A stretch of DNA of 32,588 nucleotides from Neomegalonema sp. (GCA_022760355.1 JALEGB010000001.1:1-32588); one strand, 5' to 3'; shown: positions 1 through 8,112, counted from the stretch's first letter. Notes: a model not told the origin generated them from the sequence alone. Translations and numbers: made by a program.

Positions 1-10
1 GAAGGGCGCT

Positions 11-135
11 TCCTAGCCCGTCCTCAGCTGGGCTTACCGGTCTTGACCGGGCAATCAGCCCGCTCCGCGCCCGGTGCGCAGCCGAGAACGGGCTAGAAAG
101 CGCTGACGACGCCTGCTGAAGGGGTTTCGACCCTA
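11..135 (+). repeat. 125-bp terminal inverted repeat, left copy
   Basis: Positions 11-135 match the reverse complement of 32464-32588 without gaps, with 5 mismatches in 125 (positions counted by eye). The core is a long imperfect palindrome: bases 6-30 pair with 79-103 (25 bp, 3 mismatches, arms containing CTAGCCCGT and ACGGGCTAG). Inside it are smaller hairpins such as CCGGT-cttg-ACCGG and CGGGC-aatca-GCCCG. The inner end carries a small GGGT-ttcg-ACCC hairpin and stops exactly at the stop codon of the portal gene (133-135). There is no transposase in the window. It could be a dispersed palindromic repeat, a MITE-like element, or an element boundary. The sequence itself is certain; the role is unknown. 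Confidence 0.9.
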
Positions 136-1929
136 GTGCGTCGCCGCGCCGGGCTCCTTTGCCGACGAAGGCGCAGCCTGAGCGTGCGGCGCGGCGTGCG
201 TCGGCTGGACGCTCCCCGCATCGGAATCGTCTGCAGCGTCCGTCGCCTCGCCGGCCGCGGCCGCAGACTCGGGGTCGCCGGACGCCTGGGCGAGCGCCTG
301 CACCATCTGCGCCCCGGCCTCCGACAAGGCCTCAGGATCGAGCGCAGAGATATTCACGCCGGCGGGCCCCGCCGGCTCGCCGGGCGCCGCCAGCGCATCC
401 GGTCCCAGCTCTTTGAGCAGCTGCAGGCCGACCGCCTGCGCCTCGTCGGCAGCAACATCCCCTTCGGGACGCAATAGGCCGCTTGCATCCACGCCCAAAG
501 CCGCCGCGCCGCGCAGGATCAGCGCCGACGCGTCCAGTCGGCCGCCCGCCGGCGACGCCGCAACGCCGCCAACCATGGAGAGAAAGCTCATAAACCGGGT
601 CAGTCGATTGAAATCCTGCCCACGCCCCAGCGCCTCCAACCCCGTCAGAATGAGCGGCTTCAACAAACCAGCCGGCATTGGCGGCACGGCGCCGGCTCGG
701 ATCTTACGACGCAGCAGCGCTTCGACCAGCGGGCGCTGCAGCTCCTCCGCCAAGACGCTGTAGACGCCGCCCAATGCGTCCTCCAGCTCCGCAGCCATGA
801 ACCGGATCTCCTCGGCCGTTACGCTGGATGCGTCGCGGGTCGCCGCCTCATGCAACAAGAAGGCGTGCGACAGGCGTCGGGTCAAAATCTCCACAGTTTG
901 AAACGCCACGCGGAAATCATTGAATTTATTGGCCTGGACCATCGCAACATCGCCGGGCAGACCATCGATGATCGCGCCGTTCTCGGCTTCCGCCAGCTCC
1001 TCCGCATCGGTTTGACCGGCCGGGTTCACCAGGATCGTCAGTTTCGACGCAGCCGCCGAGCCCTCAACGATCGCCTGCATCAACCCTTCAAGCGACTTCA
1101 GATCGCCGATCTGCTCCTCAACATGACCGCGCCCGTAATCCTCGCCATCCACGTGGCTCCAACGCAGGGCCAGCCAGTCCAGCCCGCCTTCCGAATACGC
1201 GCCGCGACTTTCGACGACTTCGACGCCGCCGACCTCCTGCGCCACGCTCCAGCCGGCGCCGTTGCGGCGGATCCAGGTATAAAGCGGCAGTTTCTGGGGC
1301 GAAGCGCCGTCGCCTTGCTGCCCGGCGCGCGATGCGGCGCCCAACTTGGTCCGGGTCCGCTTGGGCAACGCGTCGAGCGTTGTTTCCTCCTGCACCAGGA
1401 TCTCCTCCGGCGCCCCGGACGGGCCGCGGCGAACGACATATCGGTCCAGTCGGAACACGCGCAGCCCGCCCTCCGGCGGCAGATGGATCAACGCGTTGCC
1501 CGTCGCGATCAGCAGCTTGAGCGCCATATGCAGCCCGGCCCGAGCGAAGCCGGTCTCAATGTCGGACATCACCGCCCGCTCAAGCCGCTGCAGCGCGCTC
1601 TCGACCTCGCCGCGTAGATCCTGCTCCGACGCCGCCTCCGCCGCGCCGAGCAGCTCCTCATCCACCGTCAAGCGAAAGAAGGGGGTGTTTGGCGGGAACT
1701 GCGCCAACAGCAGCTTGTTGGTCAGCGCATTAACACCGCGCGCGCCAACCCCTTGATACGGCGTCGGCAGATCCGCATTGCGCTGTTCCGTCGGCGGGCA
1801 CAGCGACGGAATGGTCAATCGCGCCGCTTCGCGCGCGCGTTCCAAAAATGGACGCCGCGCAGCTTCTAGCGCGCGATATCGCGCCGCCGCGCCAAGGCCG
1901 TCGCCTCGGCCGGAGCGAAAGAAGGCCAT
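133..1929 (-). CDS. T7 gp8-like head-tail connector (portal) protein
   Basis: A 598-aa portal: the dodecameric ring at one vertex of a podovirus capsid through which DNA is packaged and to which the tail attaches. It matches T7 gp8 along nearly its whole length: TIPSLCP near residues 39-45, VGARGVNALTNKLLLAQFPP at 61-80, SLEGLMQAIVEGSAAASKL around 279-297 followed by LVNPAG, and VTAEEIR...ELEDALGGVYSVL at about 370-393. T7 gp8 is 536 aa; the extra length is mostly an Ala/Asp/Ser-rich C-terminal tail. The ATG follows an AGAGGTG ribosome-binding site. It is the last gene of the phage-like cassette. Its stop codon lies inside the inner edge of the terminal repeat, so scaffold and capsid genes, which follow in T7, are not next to it here. 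No frameshift is visible. Confidence 0.93.
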   Translation of the reverse strand: MAFFRSGRGDGLGAAARYRALEAARRPFLERAREAARLTIPSLCPPTEQRNADLPTPYQGVGARGVNALTNKLLLAQFPPNTPFFRLTVDEELLGAAEAASEQDLRGEVESALQRLERAVMSDIETGFARAGLHMALKLLIATGNALIHLPPEGGLRVFRLDRYVVRRGPSGAPEEILVQEETTLDALPKRTRTKLGAASRAGQQGDGASPQKLPLYTWIRRNGAGWSVAQEVGGVEVVESRGAYSEGGLDWLALRWSHVDGEDYGRGHVEEQIGDLKSLEGLMQAIVEGSAAASKLTILVNPAGQTDAEELAEAENGAIIDGLPGDVAMVQANKFNDFRVAFQTVEILTRRLSHAFLLHEAATRDASSVTAEEIRFMAAELEDALGGVYSVLAEELQRPLVEALLRRKIRAGAVPPMPAGLLKPLILTGLEALGRGQDFNRLTRFMSFLSMVGGVAASPAGGRLDASALILRGAAALGVDASGLLRPEGDVAADEAQAVGLQLLKELGPDALAAPGEPAGPAGVNISALDPEALSEAGAQMVQALAQASGDPESAAAAGEATDAADDSDAGSVQPTHAAPHAQAAPSSAKEPGAATH

Positions 1930-1971
1930 GTGTCACCTCTTAAAGTCTGGAAAATGAACGCCTGCTCGGCG

Positions 1972-2184
1972 TTAGCTTTGGGGCGTTTGCAGCCCGGCGC
2001 CGCTCTCTGACGGGGCCTGCAAATCCACCCGAAGCGCGCTGCGGCCAATTCGGCGCACGCGTTTATCGCTCGATTCCTGCTCGATCCGCTCCGTATCAAA
2101 CACGGGCGCCACCGGCGGCTCTTCTGGCGGCGGCGGCGGGGGCGGCGGCGCGGGGGCCGGCTTTGGCGCTTTGAACATACACAT
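1972..2184 (-). CDS. Small proline-rich podovirus protein next to the portal
   Basis: A 70-aa protein starting MCMFKAPKPAPAP, with a run of eight prolines, then a charged C-terminal half ending SESGAGLQTPQS. Small proteins with a short MC-F start, a Pro/Ala stretch and a basic tail are commonly found just upstream of portal genes in podoviruses and other tailed phages, probably as minor virion proteins. That assignment is by position and composition, not by a known domain. The ATG overlaps the stop of the upstream gene by one base (TAATG), with AAGGA upstream as ribosome-binding site. The portal gene begins 42 bp downstream. Confidence 0.75.
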   Translation of the reverse strand: MCMFKAPKPAPAPPPPPPPPEEPPVAPVFDTERIEQESSDKRVRRIGRSALRVDLQAPSESGAGLQTPQS

Positions 2185-2429
2185 TAGAGGATCCTTCCTT
2201 GTTTGGCGCGCTGCTGACGCTGATGGCAGCGCTTCAGAAAACGAACGACGCGACACTCGCCGATCCGTTCGCGGATTTCGGCGTCCGACAGATCGCCGTC
2301 AGGACACCGGTCTGGGAACGCGCGCTCCAGCGCCGCCAACAGCTCGTTGGAAATGGCGGGAAACTCGAGCTCCGAGCGTTTCTCGGCGCGAGCGAACAAC
2401 TCGTACTGTGAAGAAGACGGGGCGCTCAT
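2184..2429 (-). CDS. Small conserved T7-like phage protein between exonuclease and portal
   Basis: An 81-aa protein with the segment LLAALERAFPDRCPDGDLSD followed by AEIRERIGECRVVRFLKRC. Small proteins with a similar FPDRCPD...VVRFL pattern occur between exonuclease and portal genes in T7-like marine podoviruses, so both position and sequence fit; their function is not known to me. The ATG shares one base with the exonuclease stop (TGATG), and an AAGGAGG ribosome-binding site lies inside the exonuclease 3' end, which points to translational coupling. Its own stop overlaps the next start by one base. Confidence 0.72.
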   Translation of the reverse strand: MSAPSSSQYELFARAEKRSELEFPAISNELLAALERAFPDRCPDGDLSDAEIRERIGECRVVRFLKRCHQRQQRAKQGRIL

Positions 2430-3274
2430 CAGCTGAGCCTCCTTTGTCGTTGAGAAGCGGGAAGAAAAGGCTCGACGGCGCGGCGTATCTGCTCCGACGT
2501 CGCAACGCTGCGCAGGCGCGAGGGGCTCCAAAGAACCGGCGCGCCGGCGTCGGGATCGACTTCGCCATGGCGCAGCACTCGCGCCAGACGCGCTTGGATC
2601 AACGCCTCCCCAGGCCCGAGCCCGGCGCGCTGAAAAGCGGCGACAACGCCGCGCCACGGATCGGCCGCGTTGCATGACAAGATCTCGATCGCCCGCTTTG
2701 GCCCAACGCCGGGGCAGCCGCGATATCCGTCGGAGGAATCGCCAATCAAGGTTTGCGCAAGATGGCGCATCTCCGCCTCCGCCGGCGAAACGCGCCAGAC
2801 GCGGCCAGTCGCCGCGCCGTGCAAACCTGGAATGCTCAGCAGATCCTTGTCCGCCGACACAATCAGCCGTTCAGCCGGCCGCGCATCGGCGATTGCGCCG
2901 CCTGGCCGCGCCGCAAAGCTCAGATCCGGCGCCGTCGCCCAAACGCCAAGCAGATCATCCGCCTCCAACTCCGGCGCGGACCGGGTCTCGACAAGCTCGC
3001 CGAGGCGATCACGCACCGCCTCGAGACTGGCGGGGACGCGGCGGCCAAGCCGCGCGCGCTTATAGTGTGGGTCGATCTGACGGCGAAACGACGCGCCGCA
3101 GCCGACCGCCGCCAACAGAAGATCGCCCCGCAACATTGTTCTTAACCGGCCCAGCGCGTCTTCCAGGCGCCGAACCGCCGACCGCATCTCAGCCTCAGGG
3201 GCGCCCAACTCAGCAGCGGCGCCATGCGCCGCCCGCCGACAGAGAATGTCGCCATCAATCAACAGCGCGCGCAT
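2429..3274 (-). CDS. T7 gp6-like 5'-3' exonuclease
   Basis: A 281-aa exonuclease of the FEN/5'-3' exonuclease superfamily (T7 gp6 is about 300 aa), which removes RNA primers and degrades 5' ends during phage replication and recombination. Visible metal-binding and structural motifs: LLIDGD at 4-9, HYKRARLG at 70-77, ELEADDLLG at 102-110, SADKD at 140-144, GDSSDGYRG at 178-186, and the helix-turn-helix GVGPKRAIEIL at 189-199. The C-terminal pattern ARVLRHGEVD...VLWSP resembles the end of T7 gp6. The start chosen is the ATG at 3274, which overlaps the preceding stop in TGATG; a GTG lies one codon earlier. All expected acidic residues are present, so it is probably active. Confidence 0.9.
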   Translation of the reverse strand: MRALLIDGDILCRRAAHGAAAELGAPEAEMRSAVRRLEDALGRLRTMLRGDLLLAAVGCGASFRRQIDPHYKRARLGRRVPASLEAVRDRLGELVETRSAPELEADDLLGVWATAPDLSFAARPGGAIADARPAERLIVSADKDLLSIPGLHGAATGRVWRVSPAEAEMRHLAQTLIGDSSDGYRGCPGVGPKRAIEILSCNAADPWRGVVAAFQRAGLGPGEALIQARLARVLRHGEVDPDAGAPVLWSPSRLRSVATSEQIRRAVEPFLPASQRQRRLS

Positions 3275-3768
3275 CACGCTGATGCTTGCTCAACGGGCGC
3301 AAGGCCAGCCAATACCAGCCGCAGCCCGCCCATACCGGCCGATGGCGCAAACTCTCGCGTCACCCGCAGCAGCAAACGGCGCCGCGCGCCGAGAACGGCC
3401 GCATCGGCGGCGATCCCGCCGGCCCCCGCCGTCACGCACAGCCGCTTGCCGCCAATCTTGGGCGCCGCGTCGCGGCACGCGAAACACCCGGCGCTGGTCA
3501 ACAAGGGCGGCTGTCGCAGCGCGCCAAGACGATCGCGCATGGCCCGCGGCAACTGCTTCCATCGAGCCCACGCCCAGCCTTGAGCTCGCCGCTGCTCCGC
3601 TTCGAGCTGCGCCAGAAACGCTGCTGCGCACTCCGCGTCGAGCGCAAGACATGCCGCCAGCAACGCAGCGCGGCCGGGAGATTGCGTCGCCTGAAGTAAA
3701 ACACCGGGCGGCGTGGCGATCGGCGCGCACGCCGCCGCGCCGCGCCGCGCATCGCGGAACGGTATCAT
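3274..3768 (-). CDS. Unknown 164-aa protein, first gene of the phage-like cassette
   Basis: A 164-aa Ala/Arg-rich protein starting MIPFRDARRG, with AAAGGATCTCC upstream of its ATG. I do not recognise the family. Visible features: an alanine-rich helical segment around residues 30-60 (LLAACLALDAECAAAFLAQL), a QGWAWARWKQLPRAMRDRL segment, and a cysteine pattern GCFACRDAAPKIGGKRLC that could bind a metal. Its stop overlaps the exonuclease start by one base, so it is translated with the phage genes and probably belongs with them. It occupies the place where T7 has genes between DNA polymerase and exonuclease. A T3-like promoter motif lies 109-131 bp upstream. Confidence 0.75.
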   Translation of the reverse strand: MIPFRDARRGAAACAPIATPPGVLLQATQSPGRAALLAACLALDAECAAAFLAQLEAEQRRAQGWAWARWKQLPRAMRDRLGALRQPPLLTSAGCFACRDAAPKIGGKRLCVTAGAGGIAADAAVLGARRRLLLRVTREFAPSAGMGGLRLVLAGLAPVEQASA

Positions 3769-3992
3769 TGGAGATCCTTTCTCAGGGGGGAGATCCGGAA
3801 AAGCGCGCCGCCAACCGCACTTAAGATGCGACACAAAGCATTTTACATGCTGCATGCTAGTTGCGTTTCGCGCAGCTCTCCCTTTAAATCGATTGAGGCG
3901 GCCGCGGGACCGCGCCCCGCCCAACCGGCCGAAGACAAGGCCAAAGTCAGTCGAATTGCGTCCGCTTGGGACGCTGTTTGGGAGGAATAATA
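3769..3992 (-). other. Divergent intergenic region between phage cassette and TRAP operon
   Basis: These 224 bp separate the minus-strand phage cassette from the plus-strand dctP and must contain promoters for both. On the minus strand there is the TAAAGGGAGA motif described separately, followed in the presumed leader by an AGCAT...ATGCT inverted repeat (around 3836-3857). On the plus side GGAGGAATAATA precedes the dctP GTG start. No clear -35/-10 pair could be chosen by eye. Confidence 0.5.
3877..3899 (-). promoter_or_regulatory. Candidate T3-like phage RNA polymerase promoter for the exonuclease/portal cassette
   Basis: Read on the minus strand, this 23-base stretch ends in TAAAGGGAGA, identical to the last ten bases (-4 to +6) of the T3 promoter consensus. 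About 13 of 23 positions match overall, nearly all in the initiation half; the recognition half differs. If +1 is the first G (complement of 3882), transcription starts 114 bases before the ATG of the first cassette gene. A second related motif precedes the RNA polymerase gene. Promoter function is inference. Confidence 0.45.
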
Positions 3993-4964
3993 GTGATCAG
4001 AAGCATCAAAACGGCGCTGGCCGCCGCAGCGCTTGTCGCCGCATCCACCGTCGGCGCAGTGGCGGAAACGAAGCTCAAATGGGCGCATGTTTATGAGACG
4101 TCGGCGAACTACCACAAATGGGCGGTCTGGGCCGCCGAAGAGGTCGCCAAACGTACAGACGGTCGCGTGAAAATCGAAGTCTTCCCCGCCAGCTCGCTGG
4201 GCAAAGAGGTCGATATTAACGAAGGTCTGACCCTCGGCACCGTCGACATCATCTATACCGGCCAAGCCTTCGTCGGACGCTCCTACGGCCCGATCGCGAT
4301 CGGCGGCGCGCCTTTCATGTTCCGCGACCTCGCGCACTGGAAAAAGTACCGAGATTCCAAGCTGTTCGGCGAGATGGCGGCGGCGTACAAAGACGCAACC
4401 AGCCACCACATCATCACCTTGACCTATTACGGCCAGCGTCACGTCACCTCAAACAAAGCAATCAAATCCCCGGCGGATATGAAGGGCCTGAAGATCCGGG
4501 TTCCGAACGCGCCGCTCTACAAAATGTTCCCAGAGGCCGTGGGCGCGAACCCGACCCCGATGGCGTTCTCTGAAGTATACCTCGCGCTGCAGCAAGGCGT
4601 CGTCGACGCGCAGGAAAATCCGCTCCCAACCATCCAGTTCAAAAAGTTCTACGAGGTTCAGAAGCAGATCACGCTGACCGGCCACATCACCGATGCGCTG
4701 GTCACCGTCGTCTCGGGCCTGACCTATGACAAGCTGGATGCGAAAGATCGCGAGATCCTGCTGGCGGTGCTGCGTGAAGCCGCGGAAAACTGCACAAACG
4801 AAATCGTAAAGGCCGAGTCTGACCTCGTCAGCTGGTTCCGCGGCAAGGGCGTCACTGTCCAAGAAGTCGATCGCAAGGTATTCCGTGACGCTGTCGTGCC
4901 GATGCACAATGGTCCGGCCGCGACCTGGGACAAGAAGACTTATGACCGCCTGCAGGCGCTCTAG
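3993..4964 (+). CDS. dctP: TRAP transporter substrate-binding protein (DctP family)
   Basis: A 323-aa periplasmic solute receptor of the DctP/SBP_bac_7 family, which captures an organic acid (C4-dicarboxylates in the founding member; ligand not determined here) and delivers it to the DctQM membrane unit. The N-terminus MIRSIKTALAAAALVAAS...AVAE is a signal peptide with likely cleavage after AVA near residue 24. Family landmarks include GKEVDINEGLTLGTVDI, YYGQRHVTSNKAIKSPADMK, GLKIRVPNAP with the carboxylate-binding arginine, and LALQQGVVDAQENPLPTI. Start chosen is the GTG at 3993, eight bases after GGAGGAATAATA-type Shine-Dalgarno sequence. It is the first gene of the dctPQM operon. Confidence 0.93.
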   Translation: MIRSIKTALAAAALVAASTVGAVAETKLKWAHVYETSANYHKWAVWAAEEVAKRTDGRVKIEVFPASSLGKEVDINEGLTLGTVDIIYTGQAFVGRSYGPIAIGGAPFMFRDLAHWKKYRDSKLFGEMAAAYKDATSHHIITLTYYGQRHVTSNKAIKSPADMKGLKIRVPNAPLYKMFPEAVGANPTPMAFSEVYLALQQGVVDAQENPLPTIQFKKFYEVQKQITLTGHITDALVTVVSGLTYDKLDAKDREILLAVLREAAENCTNEIVKAESDLVSWFRGKGVTVQEVDRKVFRDAVVPMHNGPAATWDKKTYDRLQAL

Positions 4965-4977
4965 TTGTTTTTCTGTC

Positions 4978-5571
4978 ATGAACGAAAAATCCGATAAGTC
5001 GGAGGACTGGATCCGCGAGCACGCGGATCCAGCTCTTGCGCCGCGGTCCGAGGATGACGAAGCTGTCGATATCTCGGACATCCACTGGTCGGACGCCGTA
5101 CCGATCTTCGCCTTTGCAGCCCTGGCCTTTGTTGTATTCCTGCAATTCTTCTCCCGCTACGTCATCAATGACTCGATCGGATGGACCGAAGAAATTGCAA
5201 GATATCTACTCATCATCGTCACGTTCACGGGCGCAATTATTGCCGTTCGCCGAGACAGCCACGTGGTTGTTGAGTTTTTCTACCGATATCTGCCGGCAAA
5301 ACTGCGTTGGGCCCTCTCCACTTTAGTCGACATCCTAAAGTTGCTATTTTTCACGAGTGCGAGTTGGTACACATACGTGCTCGCCAGTCGGTCTCGACAA
5401 AAAATGGCGTCGATCGAGCTCCCTAAAGCCGTGATCTACTGGATCGTCATGGGATGCTTCATCATCATGGCTGTCTATACATTAGCGCTTCTTATTACGC
5501 GCTGGCGAACAGGCGGCCCGTTGGCCCAGCCAGCGATCCCTCCAGCTCCAGAAACAGGAGGGAACTCATGA
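4978..5571 (+). CDS. dctQ: TRAP transporter small permease (DctQ family)
   Basis: A 197-aa inner-membrane protein of the DctQ family, the small subunit that joins the substrate-binding protein to the large permease. It has a hydrophilic N-terminal stretch of about 40 residues followed by four membrane segments, roughly 43-63, 78-96, 120-139 and 156-178. The family pattern FSRYVINDSIGWTEEIARYL followed by a membrane helix and R-D-S-H-V is clear. The ATG at 4978 is 13 bases after the dctP stop, with no strong ribosome-binding site, and the end overlaps the dctM start in ATGA, indicating coupling. Confidence 0.9.
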   Translation: MNEKSDKSEDWIREHADPALAPRSEDDEAVDISDIHWSDAVPIFAFAALAFVVFLQFFSRYVINDSIGWTEEIARYLLIIVTFTGAIIAVRRDSHVVVEFFYRYLPAKLRWALSTLVDILKLLFFTSASWYTYVLASRSRQKMASIELPKAVIYWIVMGCFIIMAVYTLALLITRWRTGGPLAQPAIPPAPETGGNS

Positions 5572-6881
5572 TCTGGCTGCTCTTTACGTTGGTGTTCGCC
5601 TTCCTGGTCATCGGCGTCCCGATCGCAACCTCGCTCGCAGCTTCATCGCTGATTTACATTCTCGTCACCGAGCAGGGCCCCGCGCTGAATGTGATCCACC
5701 GAATGGTGAGCGGTGTGGACAGCTTTCCGCTGCTCGCGGTTCCCTTCTTCATTCTCGCCGGCAATCTGATGAATACATCCGGCATCACCAACCGGATCTT
5801 TGATTTTGCGAAAGCCTGCGTTGGCTGGCTCCGCGGCGGGTTGGGCCATGTAAATGTGGGCGCAAGCGTCATCTTCGCCGGCATGTCAGGCGCCGCCGTC
5901 GCCGACGCGGGCGGCCTCGGGGCCATCGAAATCAAGGCGATGAAGGATGGCGGCTATGATCCAGACTTCTCCGTCGGGGTGACCGCCGCCTCCAGTACAA
6001 TCGGGCCGATTATTCCGCCCTCGCTCCCCATGGTGATTTACGGAGTCGTCGCATCCGCCTCGATCGGCCAGCTCTTCGCAGCCGGCTTTCTGCCCGGGCT
6101 TGTTATGGCGCTGGCGCTCATGGCGATGGTCGCCTGGTACGCCTGGCGGCGGGGCTACCCGAAAGACGCGCGCTTTTTGCTCGACAATCTCGAGACGACT
6201 TTTGGCCGCGCCTTCCTGTCGCTACTCACCCCGGCGATTATCGTTGGCGGCATTCTCGGGGGCGTGTTCACCCCGACCGAAGCTGCGATCGCCGCGTCGG
6301 CCTACGCCGCCTTCCTTGGCGCTGTCGTCTATAGGACCCTATCGTGGAAGCGGTTGCTTCGCGTGACGTTCGATACAATCGAAACCACCGCCATCGTGCT
6401 CTATATCGTGGCGGGCGCATCGATCTTCGCGTGGTTGCTGACGTCGAACCGAGTAACCGAGCAATTCGCCGAATTCATTCTCGGGGCGACAAGCAACCCC
6501 TATGTCATCCTGCTGCTGATCAACCTGATTTTGATCGTGGTCGGCTGCTTCATGGAGACAATCGCCGCCATCACGATCCTGACGCCCGTGCTCTTGCCCA
6601 TCGTGATGAAAGTCGGCGTAGACCCGGTGCATTTCGGGGTCATCATGGTGCTCAACTTGATGATCGGTTTGTTAACACCGCCAGTCGGCATGGTGCTGTA
6701 CGTGCTCTCGCGCGTCAGTAAGGTGCCGTTTGAAAGATGCGTTGTTGCGACAGCGCCCTTCCTGATCCCGCTGGTCCTGGTACTCGCGCTGGTCACATTC
6801 GTGCCTGCGATCTCGATGTTGCTGCCGTCCATGCTCTACGGCGCCGAAATAAAAGCGCTTGGCGCGCCGATCGGACGCTAA
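5568..6881 (+). CDS. dctM: TRAP transporter large permease (DctM family)
   Basis: A 437-aa large permease with about 11-12 predicted membrane segments; it moves the substrate inward using a sodium or proton gradient. Typical family sequences are FPLLAVPFFILAGNLMNTSG, HVNVGASVIFAGMSGAAVAD, ASSTIGPIIPPSLPMVIYGV and LMIGLLTPPVGMVLYV. The ATG at 5568 overlaps the dctQ stop (ATGA) and is preceded by CAGGAGGGAAC. Length is normal for the family (about 425-440). Its stop TAA shares bases with the stop TAG of the convergent acetyltransferase gene in the sequence CTAA (6878-6881), so no conventional terminator fits between them. Confidence 0.95.
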   Translation: MIWLLFTLVFAFLVIGVPIATSLAASSLIYILVTEQGPALNVIHRMVSGVDSFPLLAVPFFILAGNLMNTSGITNRIFDFAKACVGWLRGGLGHVNVGASVIFAGMSGAAVADAGGLGAIEIKAMKDGGYDPDFSVGVTAASSTIGPIIPPSLPMVIYGVVASASIGQLFAAGFLPGLVMALALMAMVAWYAWRRGYPKDARFLLDNLETTFGRAFLSLLTPAIIVGGILGGVFTPTEAAIAASAYAAFLGAVVYRTLSWKRLLRVTFDTIETTAIVLYIVAGASIFAWLLTSNRVTEQFAEFILGATSNPYVILLLINLILIVVGCFMETIAAITILTPVLLPIVMKVGVDPVHFGVIMVLNLMIGLLTPPVGMVLYVLSRVSKVPFERCVVATAPFLIPLVLVLALVTFVPAISMLLPSMLYGAEIKALGAPIGR

Positions 6882-7348
6882 AGCGGTTTGTACATCCACA
6901 TCAGCGGCGGCTCCTGCGGGGCCGCCGCAATGTCGATCAAAGCCGAGAACCCGACGCTTTCATAGAAGAGCCGGGTCTTCGCGTAATTGGGATCCGGATG
7001 TCTCGGGCTCAGCGTCTGAACAACCAGATTGCGCCGCCCCATTGCGCGGGCGGCGCGCTCCGCCTCGCCGATGAGAGCGCGGCCGACGCCATTGCGATGG
7101 AATGCGCGCGCCACGCCCATCCACCATATTTCAACCGTCCCATCGAAATGCGGATGCAGGGCGACCAGCCCGAGGACACGACCATCCGAAATGGCGGCAA
7201 ACACGCTTTTGTCGCCAATTTCACGAGCGTAGTAGGCGTTGGACTCCGGCCGGCCAAACCATTCAGGCAACGTCGCGGTCACCTCGACGCAAGCCGCCGA
7301 CCGCGCATCCGGCGCGGCCAGCTCTACGATGCTCCAACCGGTCGACAC
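6878..7348 (-). CDS. GNAT family N-acetyltransferase
   Basis: A 156-aa GNAT acetyltransferase, transferring an acetyl group from acetyl-CoA to an unknown amine. The acetyl-CoA-binding motif A is visible as VEIWWMGVARAFHRNGVGRA followed by LIGEAERAARAMG, where RNGVGRA is the pyrophosphate loop; the later NYAKTRLFYESVGF is the usual C-terminal signature. The start is a GTG at 7348, with AGAAGGG upstream. It lies 14 bp downstream of the methyltransferase stop and is probably cotranscribed with it. Substrate cannot be told from sequence. Confidence 0.88.
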   Translation of the reverse strand: MSTGWSIVELAAPDARSAACVEVTATLPEWFGRPESNAYYAREIGDKSVFAAISDGRVLGLVALHPHFDGTVEIWWMGVARAFHRNGVGRALIGEAERAARAMGRRNLVVQTLSPRHPDPNYAKTRLFYESVGFSALIDIAAAPQEPPLMWMYKPL

Positions 7349-7362
7349 GCAGCCCTTCTGGC

Positions 7363-8112
7363 TCAGGCTTTTACGCCAATGACGACATCGTAGTAGATGT
7401 CTCCGCCTCCGGAGCTTTTCCGGTGGAAGTGCGATTTCCGGTATTTTTCCACCAACGCGCCAGTGGCGATTTTGTCATTGACCCAGTCGTTGAGCGCCAC
7501 GCACTCGGGATCCGGATCATTTGGCTTCACGTGGAAAATGAACCAGCCGCCCGAACGCAGCAGCTCAAAGCCAACCTCGAACCCGCCGACCGGGATATGG
7601 TTGCCCCATCCCGTCGCCGACGCGAGCCCGACGACGTCGAACTTCTCGGCTTCAAGCTCCGCCCGAAGCTCCGGCGACAGCGCGGTCAGATCCGCGACAT
7701 GATACGCGTCGTACAGTCCAGGGCGATCCCGCTCTGCCGCTTGCGAGGCGGGCGCCGAAATATCCAACCCGACCAACCGCTTCATCTTCAGCGTATGGCG
7801 CAGTTCATGACCGAATGCGCCACTGCCGGCGCCCAGTTCGAGCATGGAGAACCCGGAACCATCCGCGTCATTCTCGCGCCAAACCGGCGCAATTGCGCCA
7901 GACATTTCGGTCGGCGTTTCGCAACCCAAATTATGGTAGATTGAGATATCGTACAGCCATGGCACCGAGTACAGGTTATCATAATTGTGGATATTAAAGC
8001 GGCGGGTCTCGCCATCGATGTCAGCAAGGAAATACTCATCTGACTGCCGGCCGCTTTCCGGCGCCTCGAACCGAACATTGTAAAGCTTCGGAATATAGTC
8101 GTAGGCGCCCAT
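7363..8112 (-). CDS. Class I SAM-dependent methyltransferase
   Basis: A 249-aa protein with a Rossmann-type methyltransferase fold. The SAM-binding motif I is LELGAGSGAFG near residues 90-100, followed by LVGLDIS (motif II acidic residue) and DVVGLASATGWGNHIPVGGF (motif IV region), then LLRSGGWFIFHV. The first 85 residues (MGAYDYIPKLYNVRFEAP...YHNLGC) form a specific N-terminal region probably involved in substrate binding. The ATG at 8112 is chosen because GAGAGGAC lies seven bases upstream; an upstream extension lacks such a site. It is the first gene of a pair with the GNAT gene. The target is unknown. Confidence 0.85.
   Translation of the reverse strand: MGAYDYIPKLYNVRFEAPESGRQSDEYFLADIDGETRRFNIHNYDNLYSVPWLYDISIYHNLGCETPTEMSGAIAPVWRENDADGSGFSMLELGAGSGAFGHELRHTLKMKRLVGLDISAPASQAAERDRPGLYDAYHVADLTALSPELRAELEAEKFDVVGLASATGWGNHIPVGGFEVGFELLRSGGWFIFHVKPNDPDPECVALNDWVNDKIATGALVEKYRKSHFHRKSSGGGDIYYDVVIGVKA

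Noticed and set aside
11-135. Repeat as insertion sequence end or integron attC
   Set aside because: No transposase or integrase is present, the repeat is much longer than usual insertion-sequence ends, and attC core sites are not recognisable.
850-1617. 255-aa open frame on the plus strand across the portal gene
   Set aside because: Opposite-strand shadow in GC-rich DNA; the minus-strand frame has clear T7 gp8 similarity over its whole length.
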